This document shows, one piece after another, positions 1 to 9,591 of a stretch of 64,000 bases of DNA (its first letter is position 1; each line of letters begins with the position of its first letter). This DNA comes from Oxalobacteraceae sp. CFBP 13730 (GTDB lineage Bacteria; Pseudomonadota; Gammaproteobacteria; Burkholderiales; Burkholderiaceae_D), in contig JACYUQ010000003.1 in NCBI GenBank assembly GCA_014841835.1, forward strand, positions 930,001 to 994,000. The letters run 5' to 3'. Made by a program: the position numbers and the translations under genes. The notes beneath the pieces are model-generated. The model ran no database searches and was not told where the DNA came from. It saw only the letters and a list, made by a program, of their open reading frames with translations.

Positions 1-1688
1 TCCAGGAGGACGATGGCAGCGCCGAGTCGGGCGTGCTGATGTACCTGCCCGTGTATCGCACCGGTCGCCTGATCGACGACGCCGCGCAGCGCCGCGCCGC
101 GCTGACCGGCTGGATTTATGCGCCGTTCCGCATGAACGACCTGATGCGCCGGGTGGGCGGCGTCAGCGCGCCCGAACTCGACGTTACGATCCACGACGGT
201 GACACCGCCACACCGGCCACGCTGCTGTACCAGTCCGCTGGCGCGGCCGCGCACACGGCGCCGCGCTTTTCCGCGACCACCAGAATGATGATCGCAGGCC
301 GCGTGTGGACCGTGCGGATGGGTTCCGGCGTCGATTTCGAGGCCGCGCTCGATACCACCCGGCCGCGCATGATCGCCATTGCCGGCATCGTGCTCGGTGC
401 GTTGGCCAGCCTGATCGTGTGGCTGCTGGCCAGTTCGCGCCGGCGCGCGCTGGAACTGGCGCACGCGATGACGCTCGAACTGCGCGAGTCGCACGACCGC
501 ATTGCCGCGGACGGCCGCCGTACCCGCGTGATCCTCGAAACCGCCTACGACGGCTTTGTCGCGCTCGACCGCCAGGGGCGCGTGACCGACTGGAACGCGC
601 AGGCTTCGCAGATCTTCGGCATGGAAGCCGACGACGCCATCGGCCGTCCGGCCGAGGAATTGCTGCCCGCAGAGGGTCATGCGGCCTTCCGCAACGCGTT
701 CGATGCGTTTGCCAGGAGTGGCGTGGGCCCGCTGCCGGGCCAGCCGGCCGAAACCGAGGTGCTGCACACGAGCGGCCGGCGCGTGCCGGTCGAACTGGCG
801 GTGGCGCTGTTGCCGCCGTCGGACGGCGCCGGCGCCACCGTGTTCGTGCGCGACATCACGTCGCGCCGCGCCGCCGAAGAACGCGAGCTGCAGCGCCAGG
901 CGCGCCTGGTCGAAGCGCGCATGGCCCTGCACCGCGCGCAAAAGCTCGAAGCGGTGGGCAAGCTGACGGGCGGGGTGGCGCACGACTTCAACAACATCCT
1001 GCACATCATCAGCGCCAACGTGCAGCTGATGCTGCGCGCCGACGGCCCGCCCACGCGCAAACGCCTGCACAACGTGCTCGACGCCGTCGAACGCGGCTCG
1101 AAGCTGGCCGGCCAGCTGCTCGCGTTTGCGCGGCGCCAGCCGCTGCATCCGAGCGTCGTCAACGTGGCCGAACTGCTCGATCGCAGTGACAGCCTGCTGC
1201 AGCGCGCCGCCAGCGACGCCGTCAAGCTCGAACGCAGCAGCGTGCCCGACCTGTGGCCGACACTGGTCGACCCGAACCAGCTCGAGCACGTGCTGCTCAA
1301 CCTGATCATCAACGCGCGCGATGCAATGGAAGGCGGTGGCCACATCGCGCTGCGGCTGGCGAACGTGACGATCGACGCGGCAGCTGGCCCGCTCGATCCC
1401 GAACTGGCGCCGGGCGACTACGTGATGATCACGGTGGCCGACACCGGCCACGGCATGCCGCCGGAGGTGATGGAACACGCGTTCGAACCGTTCTTCACCA
1501 CCAAGCCGGAAGGCAAAGGCACGGGACTGGGACTGTCGATGGCGCATGGTTTCGTGCGCCAGAGCGGGGGGCAGATCCGGCTGGCCAGCAAGCCGGACGC
1601 CGGCACCACGGTGACCATCTACCTGCCGCGCCATACGGCGCATGCGCTGCCGGCGCTGGCCGTGCCGGATGTGGAGGCGTTGCCTTGA
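1..1688 (+). CDS. Sensor histidine kinase with CHASE, PAS and HATPase domains (5' end outside window)
   Basis: The reading frame is open from the window edge, so the N-terminus is missing. Counting from the Met at 33, the first ~110 residues look like the end of a periplasmic CHASE sensor (GVLMYLPVYR just upstream and downstream of that Met). One membrane segment follows at about 113-135, then a PAS domain from ~165 and a short coiled linker. The phosphoacceptor box is GGVAHDFNN with His317. The ATPase has the N box NLIINARDAM, the G1 box DTGHGMP, the F box FEPFFTTK and the G2 box GTGLGLS. There is no receiver domain. It should be a membrane kinase that autophosphorylates in response to an external ligand; the ligand and partner regulator are unknown. 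It is convergent with the diguanylate cyclase gene 16 bp away. Confidence 0.9.
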   Translation, partial: QEDDGSAESGVLMYLPVYRTGRLIDDAAQRRAALTGWIYAPFRMNDLMRRVGGVSAPELDVTIHDGDTATPATLLYQSAGAAAHTAPRFSATTRMMIAGRVWTVRMGSGVDFEAALDTTRPRMIAIAGIVLGALASLIVWLLASSRRRALELAHAMTLELRESHDRIAADGRRTRVILETAYDGFVALDRQGRVTDWNAQASQIFGMEADDAIGRPAEELLPAEGHAAFRNAFDAFARSGVGPLPGQPAETEVLHTSGRRVPVELAVALLPPSDGAGATVFVRDITSRRAAEERELQRQARLVEARMALHRAQKLEAVGKLTGGVAHDFNNILHIISANVQLMLRADGPPTRKRLHNVLDAVERGSKLAGQLLAFARRQPLHPSVVNVAELLDRSDSLLQRAASDAVKLERSSVPDLWPTLVDPNQLEHVLLNLIINARDAMEGGGHIALRLANVTIDAAAGPLDPELAPGDYVMITVADTGHGMPPEVMEHAFEPFFTTKPEGKGTGLGLSMAHGFVRQSGGQIRLASKPDAGTTVTIYLPRHTAHALPALAVPDVEALP

Positions 1689-1704
1689 TGCCGGCCGGTC
1701 GCCG

Positions 1705-3594
1705 TCAGACCCGGGTGCGGTAGCTGCCCGAGATCCGGTTGCGCCCGTGCGCCTTGGCGTCGTACATCGCCAGGTCGGCGCAGTGCAGCAGCGCCGCGCC
1801 ATCGTCGCCGCAATCGGGATACAGGGCGTAACCGATGCTGCCGGAGATATTCAGTTCGCGCGGACCGTCGATGAACGGTTGTTCCAGGCAGGCGAGGATG
1901 GCGACTGCCACGCGCTCGGTGTCCTGGGCCTGCGTGCAACGCGGCAGCAGCACGGCGAATTCGTCGCCCCCGATCCGCGCCAGCGTATCCGAATCACGCA
2001 GCACCGCACGCACGCGCTCGGCCACCATGCGCAGCAGGCGGTCGCCCACCGCATGGCCGTGCGTGTCATTGACGGGCTTGAACTTGTCGAGGTCAAAATA
2101 GATCAGGCCCACCTTGTGGCCATCGCGCGCCGCGACCCGGATCGCCTGGCGCATGCGGTCGTCCAGCAGCACCCGGTTGGGCAGCTTCGTCAGCGCGTCT
2201 TCATGCGCCATGCGCCGCATGCGCTCTTCTTCCTGCTTGCGCGCGTCGATGTTCGAGAACGTGCCGACCATGCGCAGCGGTTCACCGCGCTCGCCCCATT
2301 CGGTGACGGTGCCGCGCGCCTCGATCCAGCGCCAGCTGCCGTCGCGCATGCGGATCCGGTGCACCATCGCGTAGTCGGACGTGACGCCATCGATATGCGC
2401 GCGCAAGGCGATACGCACGGCATCGATTTCGTCCGGGTGGACCAGCTCGGCCATCCCCTTGCTCCCGAACCACGACACGCTCGCGTGTTCGCTGTCGAGG
2501 ATGCGCTGCGCGCTGGGCGAGAGCAGCGCGATGCCGTTCGTGATATCGCAATCCCAGACACCGTCGCCGGCAGCGTTGAGCGCCAGCTTCCAGCGTGCCT
2601 CGGCCGCCGCCAGCGCCTTGAGCGCGCGCCGGCGCCGGTCGGCAGCGCCGATCGCCGCCCATCCCAGCACGCCCAGCACGAGCGACACGACCACGCCCAC
2701 ATTGCGCATCATCGCGCTTTGCTGGGTGAAGCGCGCTTCGGCGTCGTGCACGGCCTGGCCGACCGTGACCACCAGACCATAATCCGGCAGCTTGTGCCAG
2801 GCAAAGAAGCGGTCGATCCCGTCGAGCAGGCTGACTTTGCGGAACATGCCGTTGGGGCCTTTGGCCAGAATATGCGGTGCCTGGGCCATGTTGACGCCCA
2901 TAAAGCGTTGGCCATCCGGGCGCGAGGTGCGCGCGATGATGGTGCCGTCCAGGCGCATCAGGCTGACAGCGGCATCCGGACCCAGATCGATGCTGTCATA
3001 AAAGCGCAGGAAGTACGAGGGCGGAATCGAGGCGGCGATCACGCCCGTCAGGCGCCCGCCGGCATCGCGGATCGGCCGCGTAAAATGAATCGACCACTGC
3101 CCGCTGACAGGATCTTTCTCGGGGCGACCGACATACAGCTGGTCGCCGTCCTGCGTGCGGTGAACGGAAAACTCGGGCAACGCGCCCTGCGCCAACTGCC
3201 GTGGCTGCGCCTCATCGTTCGAATACAGCAGACGGCCACCGGCATCGGTGACGGTGAAATGGATCGGCATGCGCAGATGCTGCGTATGCTCGGCCACGCC
3301 CTGGGCGAAATCAGCCGGATCGCGCTGCCACGTACCGCGCAACTGGACCAGCGACAGGTCGACCAGCCCCACCGTGGCCCTGACCTCTTCGGAAAAAGCA
3401 CGCGACAGGTTCTGCACATTGCTCTTGCCGCTGGCTTCGGCCAGCGCTGCAAAGCGCGCCTGCTCGATCGCAACCAGTATCCAGACAGCCAGAAGCATCA
3501 CGGCAACATACAGCACCAGTTGGCGTAACACACGGGGTCGGACGTAGCCGCCGAGTACAGCCCCCGACGAATGGGGCGAAGTGGGAAGAGACAT
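1705..3594 (-). CDS. Membrane diguanylate cyclase with dCache, PAS and GGDEF domains
   Basis: This 629-residue protein has a membrane segment near residues 26-46, a ~230-residue periplasmic region that looks like a dCache sensor, a second membrane segment, a PAS domain with the C-terminal WRWIEARG signature, and a GGDEF domain with an intact active site (LARIGGDEFAVLL). It should make cyclic di-GMP from two GTP in response to an extracellular signal. I chose the ATG at 3594; the frame extends upstream to a TTG at 3705, but that extension (Arg/Cys-rich, before the first hydrophobic segment) does not look like real protein. I see no strong Shine-Dalgarno sequence. An RxxD inhibitory site is not obvious. 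No EAL domain is present. Confidence 0.9.
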   Translation of the reverse strand: MSLPTSPHSSGAVLGGYVRPRVLRQLVLYVAVMLLAVWILVAIEQARFAALAEASGKSNVQNLSRAFSEEVRATVGLVDLSLVQLRGTWQRDPADFAQGVAEHTQHLRMPIHFTVTDAGGRLLYSNDEAQPRQLAQGALPEFSVHRTQDGDQLYVGRPEKDPVSGQWSIHFTRPIRDAGGRLTGVIAASIPPSYFLRFYDSIDLGPDAAVSLMRLDGTIIARTSRPDGQRFMGVNMAQAPHILAKGPNGMFRKVSLLDGIDRFFAWHKLPDYGLVVTVGQAVHDAEARFTQQSAMMRNVGVVVSLVLGVLGWAAIGAADRRRRALKALAAAEARWKLALNAAGDGVWDCDITNGIALLSPSAQRILDSEHASVSWFGSKGMAELVHPDEIDAVRIALRAHIDGVTSDYAMVHRIRMRDGSWRWIEARGTVTEWGERGEPLRMVGTFSNIDARKQEEERMRRMAHEDALTKLPNRVLLDDRMRQAIRVAARDGHKVGLIYFDLDKFKPVNDTHGHAVGDRLLRMVAERVRAVLRDSDTLARIGGDEFAVLLPRCTQAQDTERVAVAILACLEQPFIDGPRELNISGSIGYALYPDCGDDGAALLHCADLAMYDAKAHGRNRISGSYRTRV

Positions 3595-3861
3595 GAAAGA
3601 CGGCCGGATCGAGCCAGGCAGCAGGCGGACAGCACATGGAATGGAGAGCCGGGCGTGAAAGCAATTCCTGGTACTGCCAAATAAACGCGCCCGTCGTTGA
3701 GCCAACTATTATACTGACTTATCCGCAAAAAGTTGCAAATGGGAACTTAACGTTGCGCAATAATATACGGTTCAACCACGCTTCACCGTTGTATGGTTGC
3801 ACATAATGCATGATGGATAGTCATTTCGACAAGCGTGATCCGACGGTGCTAGAGTAGCGCC

Positions 3862-4287
3862 ATGAAAGTTTTCTACAACATCCTCGGCGTGCTGGCTGTG
3901 CTGCTGGGCATCCTCGGCATCTTCCTGCCGCTGCTGCCCACCACACCCTTCCTGCTGCTGGCCTCGGCCTGCTTCGCGCGTGGCTCGGTGCGCCTGCACC
4001 GCTGGCTGATCGGGCATCGGGTGTTCGGCAAGTACATCGCCAATTTCGAGGCCGGCCACGGCATCCCGCTCAAGGGCAAGATCGTCGCGACCATCATGCT
4101 GTGGGGCTCGATGGCATGGTCGTCGCGGCACTTCGACAGCATCGCGATCCTGATCATGATGGGCGTGATCGGCGCCTGCGTGAGCACCTATATGTGGTGG
4201 TACCTGCCGACGCTGAAGCTGCCGCGCGCCCCCGCTGAGCCTGCAGCCCCCGCTGACCGCATCGTTTCCCGCACCGAACTGCCGTAA
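3862..4287 (+). CDS. DUF454 (YbaN-like) small inner-membrane protein
   Basis: The 141-residue product has three to four hydrophobic segments. Its N-terminal half has the family pattern LGILGIFLPLLPTTPFLLLA followed by CFARGS and the RWLIGHRVFGKYI block. These are hallmarks of DUF454/YbaN inner-membrane proteins, whose function is not established. The C-terminal ~20 residues are Pro/Ala-rich and probably a cytoplasmic tail. It stands alone between the divergent diguanylate cyclase and an Rrf2 regulator. The upstream 150 bp are AT-rich and likely hold the promoters of this gene and the divergent one. Confidence 0.85.
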   Translation: MKVFYNILGVLAVLLGILGIFLPLLPTTPFLLLASACFARGSVRLHRWLIGHRVFGKYIANFEAGHGIPLKGKIVATIMLWGSMAWSSRHFDSIAILIMMGVIGACVSTYMWWYLPTLKLPRAPAEPAAPADRIVSRTELP

Positions 4288-4345
4288 ATTCCTTTTTTTG
4301 ATCACATGGTCTTCTGCCGAGCGTTTTTGTACTATCATTAGTTAC

Positions 4346-4804
4346 ATGAAACGCGACAGCAAACTCTCTTCCGTCCTCCACGTGCTGCTGCACCTGGCCC
4401 ACAGCGACCGCCCGATGACCTCGGAGCAGATGGCCGGCATGCTCGGCACCAACCCGGTACTGGTGCGGCGCGTACTGGCCGGCCTGCGCGAACGCGGCTA
4501 CATCAGCTCCGAGCGCGGCCATGGCGGCGGCTGGACCGTGACGTGCGACCTGGCGCAAGTCACGCTGCGCGATGTCTACGATGCGGTGGGCGCGCCCACC
4601 GTGTTCGCGATGGGCAACCGCAACGAGCACAGCGAATGCCTGGTCGAGCGCGTCGTGAATGCCTCGCTCGAAAGCGCCTTTGCCGACGCCGAAGCGCTGC
4701 TGGTCGAGCGCCTCGGCCAGGTGAGCCTGGCCGACCTGTCGCGCGACTTCAACGGACGCTACGACAATCACCTTCACACGAGGCCTGCGCATGAACACGA
4801 CTGA
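4346..4804 (+). CDS. Rrf2-family transcriptional regulator (YwnA-like, no Fe-S cysteine cluster)
   Basis: The 152-residue protein starts MKRDSKLSSVLHVLLHLA and has the Rrf2 winged helix: MTSEQMAGMLGTNPVLVRRV as recognition region and GHGGGW as wing. The three clustered cysteines that hold an iron-sulfur cluster in IscR/NsrR are missing; only two scattered Cys are present, so a redox cluster is unlikely. The ATG at 4346 is preferred over an upstream in-frame ATG at 4298 because the family N-terminus begins here. Its last 14 bases overlap the start of the FAD oxidoreductase gene, so the two are translationally coupled. It probably controls that gene, sensing through another route such as a thiol. 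Confidence 0.88.
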   Translation: MKRDSKLSSVLHVLLHLAHSDRPMTSEQMAGMLGTNPVLVRRVLAGLRERGYISSERGHGGGWTVTCDLAQVTLRDVYDAVGAPTVFAMGNRNEHSECLVERVVNASLESAFADAEALLVERLGQVSLADLSRDFNGRYDNHLHTRPAHEHD

Positions 4805-5774
4805 ACCGACACCGGCATCACCATTGCCCTACGACGCCATCATCATCGGCGGGAGCTACGCCGGCCTGTCGGCCGCGCTGCAACTGGCACGCGCACGACG
4901 CCGCATCCTGGTGATCGACGCCGGCCAGCGCCGCAACCGCTTCGCCGCCGATTCACACGGCTTTCTGACGCGCGATGGCCAGCCCGCCGCCGACATCGCC
5001 GCCGAGGGCCGCGCCAACGTCGCCGCCTATCCCAATGTGGACTGGCACGATGGCACAGCGACCTCGGCACGCCAGGATGGTGATACGTTCGTCATCGAAC
5101 TCGATGGCGCCGCCACCGTACGCGGGGCGCGGCTCGTGCTGGCCACGGGCGTGCGCGACGACCTGCCGCCCATCGACGGTCTGGCCGAGCGCTGGGGCAA
5201 GAGCGTGTTCCACTGCCCGTACTGCCACGGCTACGAACTGAACGAAGGCCGCATCGGCGTGCTGGCCAGCGGCCCGCTGTCGGTGCACCAGGCGCAGATG
5301 CTGCCGCACTGGGGCCAGGTGACCTTCTTCACCAACGGCGTGTGCCCGCTGGACGATGCGCAACGGGCCGACCTTCACGCGCGCGGTGTAGTGGTCGACG
5401 AGACACCGGTGCGCCGGCTGGTGAATGTCGCCACGGTCGTGCTGGAAGACGGGCGCCAGGAAATCATGACAGGCCTTTTCACCTACGGGCGCGTGCACAT
5501 GGCCAGCCCGATCGCGGAGCAACTCGATTGCGCATTCGAACAGGGGCCGCTGGGGCCGTTCATTCGCACGGACGACAGCCGGCAGACCACAGTGCCCGCG
5601 GTGTTCGCCGCTGGCGACGCGATGCGCGCCGCCAGCACGGTGGCGCTCTCGGTGGCCGATGGCGCCATGGCCGGCGTCGGCGCGCATCGCTCGCTGCTGT
5701 TCGGCGTGACGCCGTTTGCGGCGCCGATGATGCCCGTCGCGGCATCGTCAGCGCCTGCGGGCACGCGCGAATGA
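4791..5774 (+). CDS. Thioredoxin-reductase-like FAD/NAD(P) oxidoreductase
   Basis: The 327-residue protein has an N-terminal FAD-binding Rossmann motif (GGSYAGLSAA, with Asp as ribose ligand in ILVIDAG) and a C-terminal second FAD contact (VFAAGDAM). The redox pair is CPYC in HCPYCHGYE, at the place where thioredoxin reductase has its CxxC. The NADPH-binding glycine motif is weak (VLASGPLSVHQAQM), as in members of this superfamily that act as oxidases on small dithiols (GliT/HlmI group) rather than on thioredoxin. It is the second gene of a two-gene unit with an Rrf2 regulator. The exact substrate cannot be told from sequence. Confidence 0.85.
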   Translation: MNTTEPTPASPLPYDAIIIGGSYAGLSAALQLARARRRILVIDAGQRRNRFAADSHGFLTRDGQPAADIAAEGRANVAAYPNVDWHDGTATSARQDGDTFVIELDGAATVRGARLVLATGVRDDLPPIDGLAERWGKSVFHCPYCHGYELNEGRIGVLASGPLSVHQAQMLPHWGQVTFFTNGVCPLDDAQRADLHARGVVVDETPVRRLVNVATVVLEDGRQEIMTGLFTYGRVHMASPIAEQLDCAFEQGPLGPFIRTDDSRQTTVPAVFAAGDAMRAASTVALSVADGAMAGVGAHRSLLFGVTPFAAPMMPVAASSAPAGTRE

Positions 5775-5835
5775 GCCTCTGACCGTTTGCGTTGGTGTGA
5801 CGGATAATGGCAACGTCACTTCACGAAAACCGCAT

Positions 5836-6861
5836 ATGGAAATCATTGTCCTGGGGACGTCGGCCGGCACGCCGACCCGGCAACGCAATATGTCCGGCCT
5901 GGCGCTGCGCCTGCGCGGTGCAAAACAATGGGTGCTGATCGACTGCGCCGAAGGCACGCAGCACCGCATCCTGCGCACGCCGCTGTCCGTCATGAGCCTG
6001 CGCGCCGTGTTCATCACCCACCTGCACGGCGACCATTGCTATGGCCTGCCGGGGCTGCTCGCCAGCGCCGCGATGGCGGGCCGCAGCGACGCCTTGACGG
6101 TCGTCGGCCCGCCGCCGCTGCGCGGCATGATCGAAGCCATCATGGTGGCGAGCCAGTTGAGTCTGCCCTTCCCGCTCGTCTGGCTGACGCCGAACGACCT
6201 TGCTGGCGACTCGGCTGGTGCACCGCTCATGCCCGAGCTGGCGGTGGATGCAACGGCGTTGTCACACGGTCTTCCGTGCTGGGCCTATGGATTCACGGAG
6301 GCGGCAATGGCGCGCCACCTGGACACGGAGAAATTGCGTGCTGATGCCGTGCCCGCGTCGCCGTTGTGGGGCGACATCCAGCAAGGGCGCGACGTGACGC
6401 TGGCCGACGGGCGCGTCATTCAGGCGACGGACTACCTGCTGCCGCCACGCCGCGCGCGACGTATCGTCGTCGCCGGCGACAACGATCGGCCAGAGCTGCT
6501 GGCCACCGCAGCGCATGGCGCGGACGTGCTGGTGCACGAGGCGACCTATACCGAAGACGTGCTGCAGAAGATCGGGCCGGGGCCGCAGCACAGTTCGGCG
6601 CTGCGGGTGGCGCGCTTTGCCGAAGAAGCGGGCGTGCGCAACCTGGTGCTGACGCATTTCAGTCCGCGCTACCAGGACCGTGGCGCCCTGCCGATGTCGC
6701 TGCTGGAGGATGAGGCACGCACGCAGTACAACGGCCATCTGATCCTGGCGCGGGATCTGGATCATTACGTGCTGGAGCGCAGTGGCGCGCTGGCGCGCGC
6801 GGAGCAGGCGCTCACCGGCGTCAGGGTGGCGCCGTCAACGTCCGGCCGGGAACCGCGTTGA
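5836..6861 (+). CDS. rnz: Ribonuclease Z (tRNA 3'-processing endonuclease)
   Basis: The 341-residue metallo-beta-lactamase protein has the zinc motif HLHGDH, the downstream GDN and HEAT motifs, an HSS motif, and the LTHFSPRY C-terminal histidine region, all in RNase Z order. The enzyme cuts 3' trailers from tRNA precursors in the cytoplasm. It is somewhat longer than E. coli RNase Z. I use the ATG at 5836 (MEIIVLGT), the conserved family start; a GTG 39 bp upstream is open but not family-like. The usual GDT is GDN here, a small change next to a metal ligand Asp that is retained. Confidence 0.9.
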   Translation: MEIIVLGTSAGTPTRQRNMSGLALRLRGAKQWVLIDCAEGTQHRILRTPLSVMSLRAVFITHLHGDHCYGLPGLLASAAMAGRSDALTVVGPPPLRGMIEAIMVASQLSLPFPLVWLTPNDLAGDSAGAPLMPELAVDATALSHGLPCWAYGFTEAAMARHLDTEKLRADAVPASPLWGDIQQGRDVTLADGRVIQATDYLLPPRRARRIVVAGDNDRPELLATAAHGADVLVHEATYTEDVLQKIGPGPQHSSALRVARFAEEAGVRNLVLTHFSPRYQDRGALPMSLLEDEARTQYNGHLILARDLDHYVLERSGALARAEQALTGVRVAPSTSGREPR

Positions 6862-6914
6862 ACTGAAACGAAGCCGCATGGTCCAACCCTGGTCGCACGC
6901 ATCGGGAGTCGATC

Positions 6915-7418
6915 ATGATTGCACCTCGTTTCAAGGACTGGTGCGCCAGTCTGCCATCGCTGGATCATCCACAGCACCGGCAACTACGCGATGCCCTGCA
7001 CCCTGCCGCCGGCCTCGACCAGGTGGTCGCGCTCATCGCTCAGATCAGGGCGTCGGGCCGCCGTTGTCCCGCTTGTGGTGACGAACGCTGTCGCCGACAC
7101 GGCTTCGCCAACGATCTTCAGCGTTTTCGCTGCTGCGCGTGCGGGCGCACGTTCAATGACCTGACCGGCACACCGCTGGCACGGCTCAGGCTGCGCAGCA
7201 AGTGGCTTGCCTATTCACAGGCCCTGGTCGACACGCTCCCCCTGCGCACTGCCGCAGATCAGGTCGGCGTGCATCGCAACACCGCCTTCCGCTGGCGCCA
7301 CCGCTTCCTTGACTGCGTCACGCTTGACCGGCCGGCATCCCGAAACGGCGTTGTCGAGGCTGCACAGACGACCGCCACCGGTACGGGAGAGGCAAACAAC
7401 CCATGCCGTGACGCGTGA
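6915..7418 (+). mobile_element. Decayed IS1595-family transposase, N-terminal part only
   Basis: The 167-residue frame begins with a zinc ribbon (CPACGDERCRRHG, then QRFRCCACGRTFNDLTGTPLARL) and a helix-turn-helix like region ending TAFRWRHRFL. This is the N-terminal half of IS1595-type transposases. In that family a VEADE motif supplying the first catalytic aspartate follows; here the equivalent reads VEAAQ and the frame ends about 20 residues later. The ISXO2-like DDE domain is absent. I see no convincing terminal inverted repeats. It is an inactive relic. The ~120 bp after it show no supported gene. Confidence 0.7.
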
Positions 7419-7540
7419 GGTAGCACAGCCGGTGCCGTGCAAAGATGGCGCCGGCTGCGGCGAACCATGCACACTGTCCGCCGCCCTGCTCCGTCGTCGC
7501 AAACGGGCCGCAACGGGTGGGCGCGCCCGACGACACCGTA

Positions 7541-8194
7541 TTACGCTGCTTCGCCAAATTCGGTTCGGGCGACCTGCACCCGTTTCATCGCGGTATCCGG
7601 ATCGATGCCCGCCATGATCAGGTTGACGATTTCCTGCTTGTGCTCTTTCCCGATCCACGCGCATTCCTTGCGGTGCGAGCAGAAATAGGCGTACCACGAC
7701 ACGTCGGCGGGCCGCTCCTTGCGCGGCTTCAGGCGTGCCGACACGGCAGCGCGTGCGGCCCTGGCGTAGTCGGCAAGCTGCGTGTCGATGATCGACCAGT
7801 CGAACGCGGCGACGGCGCGCCGGTCAGCATCCCAGTCGCCCCCGTACTGTGCAGGCGGCCGCATGGTCGTCGGCCCGACTGCCAGCGACGCCAGGTTGGG
7901 GTAGTCATGGGCCGCGCAGAATGCCTCGACGAACCGCAGCTTTGCGCCAATGCCGACACCGACTGCGCGGTCGAGGATCAGGTCTTTGGGGTGCAGAAGA
8001 CGTGCCAGCCTGAGCAAGTCATTGTAGGTGACGGGCGTGCCCTTGGCCGCGCCTGCGTGGTGCCTCAAAGCGTCGACCAGGCGCACGCCGATGTCGATAT
8101 CGTTGTGCGTGCGCGGGATGTCTGCAGCGGTAGGAATGACCATGCGAATCTTGTCGAAAGTAGTTGGCCGTGGGCCCAATCCATCATTATGCAT
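7541..8194 (-). CDS. Hypothetical protein, 217 residues, soluble
   Basis: I do not recognise this family. The protein has no signal peptide, membrane segment or cysteine motif I can assign. The sequence is balanced and coding-like, with a C-terminal Lys/Glu/His-rich segment (CSHRKECAWIGKEH). A second possible start is the ATG at 8143, giving a protein beginning MVIPTAADIPRT; neither has a clear Shine-Dalgarno sequence. It lies next to an IS relic, in an accessory stretch, on the opposite strand to both neighbours. Its first part (YNDLLRLARLLHP, GVGIGAKLRFVEAFC) hints at a helical fold but not a function. Confidence 0.55.
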   Translation of the reverse strand: MHNDGLGPRPTTFDKIRMVIPTAADIPRTHNDIDIGVRLVDALRHHAGAAKGTPVTYNDLLRLARLLHPKDLILDRAVGVGIGAKLRFVEAFCAAHDYPNLASLAVGPTTMRPPAQYGGDWDADRRAVAAFDWSIIDTQLADYARAARAAVSARLKPRKERPADVSWYAYFCSHRKECAWIGKEHKQEIVNLIMAGIDPDTAMKRVQVARTEFGEAA

Positions 8195-8427
8195 GGCTTT
8201 GCATGCCCGCTGACCGGCTGGCCAATGCCAGCAGTGTCTGACTCAACGCCACCTCATCCGCCATCGTTGTCATGGAACAGTGTTCACGATCGCAGCGTGG
8301 TTTGCATCGGCATGTCTTGAAAACGTTGAATTCCGATCGTTTCACCCTACAATGGGCCGAATAACGTTCTGACAGACAGCACCCATACCGATGGATAGCT
8401 GCAGGCGTCCAGCCTGGGAGGCCGACC

Positions 8428-9591
8428 ATGATGTATGAATTTCTGTCCAACAATGCCGACGATCTGATCCGGCGATGTATCGACAAGGTAAGCAAGCGTC
8501 CTCAGCGCAATGCATCCGACGAGCAGCTACGTACCGGCATACCAATGTTTTTGCAGCAATTGACGAAAACGTTACAAGCAGACGAAAGACAGGGTGCCGC
8601 CGCCGCGATGCAGATTTCCGGCGCATCCGGGGGCGATGAAAACGACACATCGGAAATGGGCGCCACGGCTGCCGCCCATGGCGCCGAGTTGCTTGCGCTG
8701 GATTACACGGTCGATCAGGTAGTCCACGATTACGGCGACCTGTGCCAGGCGATCACGGATTTGGCGGTCGAGCGCGATGCGCCGTTCTCGGCAAATGAAT
8801 TCCGTACGCTCAATCGCTGCCTGGACAATGCCATTGCCAGTGCAGTCACCGAATTTTCCTTTCTGCGCGACTGTGCAATTTCCGATCGCCATGCCTCTGA
8901 AACCAACGAACGCCTCGGTTTTTTGATGCACGAGCTGCGTAATTCGCTGAGCGTGGCCACCATGGCCGTCGCGGCGATGGAAGCTGGCCAGCTGTCCATT
9001 TCGGGCGCCACCGGCGCCTTGCTCAAGCGTGGGCACGCGGCGATGCAACGGCTGATCAATCTGTCACTGGAAGATGTGCGAAACGAAGGCGCTGCGGCGG
9101 GTTCAAAGGGCATTTTCTCGCTTGCCGAGTTCATCCACGAAGCATACGATTCGGCGCAACTTGAAGCCGACAGGCGTGGCTCGGCACTGGTGGTTGCTGA
9201 CGTCGACAAATTGCTTGGCATACAGGGCGATCGGGATCTGTTACTCGCCGCGCTGGCCAATCTGCTCAACAACGCGCTGAAGTTTACCTGCCCCCATACC
9301 GCCGTCTCACTGACAGCCTATGCGGAAGGGCAACGTGTTCTGATCGTCGTGCGAGACCACTGTGGTGGCTTGCCAAAGGGGAATGCAGAAAAAATGTTTT
9401 CACCGTTCACACAAAGTGGTGACGATCGCTCGGGACTTGGCCTGGGGTTGTCGATTGCGCACCAGAGTATCCAGCGTAGTGGCGGCCAGTTGTCCGTCGA
9501 GGATTTCCCGGGCGTGGGCTGTGCTTTCACGGTAAGTCTGCCTCGTTATCTCGCGCCTGATGGGTCCTCACCTGCTGACCCTACGCATTGA
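8428..9591 (+). CDS. Soluble sensor histidine kinase with RsbRD-like N-terminal domain
   Basis: The 387-residue protein lacks membrane segments. Its N-terminal ~150 residues resemble the RsbRD N-terminal sensor domain (LIRRCIDKVSKR, then a helical region with Asp/Tyr-rich VHDYGDLCQAITDLA). The phosphoacceptor helix is MHELRNSLSVATMAV. The ATPase has the N box LANLLNNALKFTC, G1 region RDHCGGLP, F box MFSPFTQ and G2 box GLGLGLSIAH. The start ATG at 8428 follows GGAGG-like bases. The last ~120 codons are nearly repeated at 16191-16547. No partner response regulator is adjacent. Confidence 0.85.
   Translation: MMYEFLSNNADDLIRRCIDKVSKRPQRNASDEQLRTGIPMFLQQLTKTLQADERQGAAAAMQISGASGGDENDTSEMGATAAAHGAELLALDYTVDQVVHDYGDLCQAITDLAVERDAPFSANEFRTLNRCLDNAIASAVTEFSFLRDCAISDRHASETNERLGFLMHELRNSLSVATMAVAAMEAGQLSISGATGALLKRGHAAMQRLINLSLEDVRNEGAAAGSKGIFSLAEFIHEAYDSAQLEADRRGSALVVADVDKLLGIQGDRDLLLAALANLLNNALKFTCPHTAVSLTAYAEGQRVLIVVRDHCGGLPKGNAEKMFSPFTQSGDDRSGLGLGLSIAHQSIQRSGGQLSVEDFPGVGCAFTVSLPRYLAPDGSSPADPTH
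9204..9560 (+). repeat. Donor copy of a duplicated kinase ATPase module
   Basis: This stretch aligns without gaps, at a constant offset of 6987, to 16191-16547. Long blocks are identical (for example around 9228-9262 and 9300-9355), with scattered, largely silent differences. The copy here lies in an intact kinase gene. Confidence 0.85.

Noticed and set aside
1642..3528. A 628-codon plus-strand frame opposite the diguanylate cyclase
   Set aside because: It is His/Arg/Gln-rich antisense sequence without domains; the minus strand has a clear dCache-PAS-GGDEF protein.
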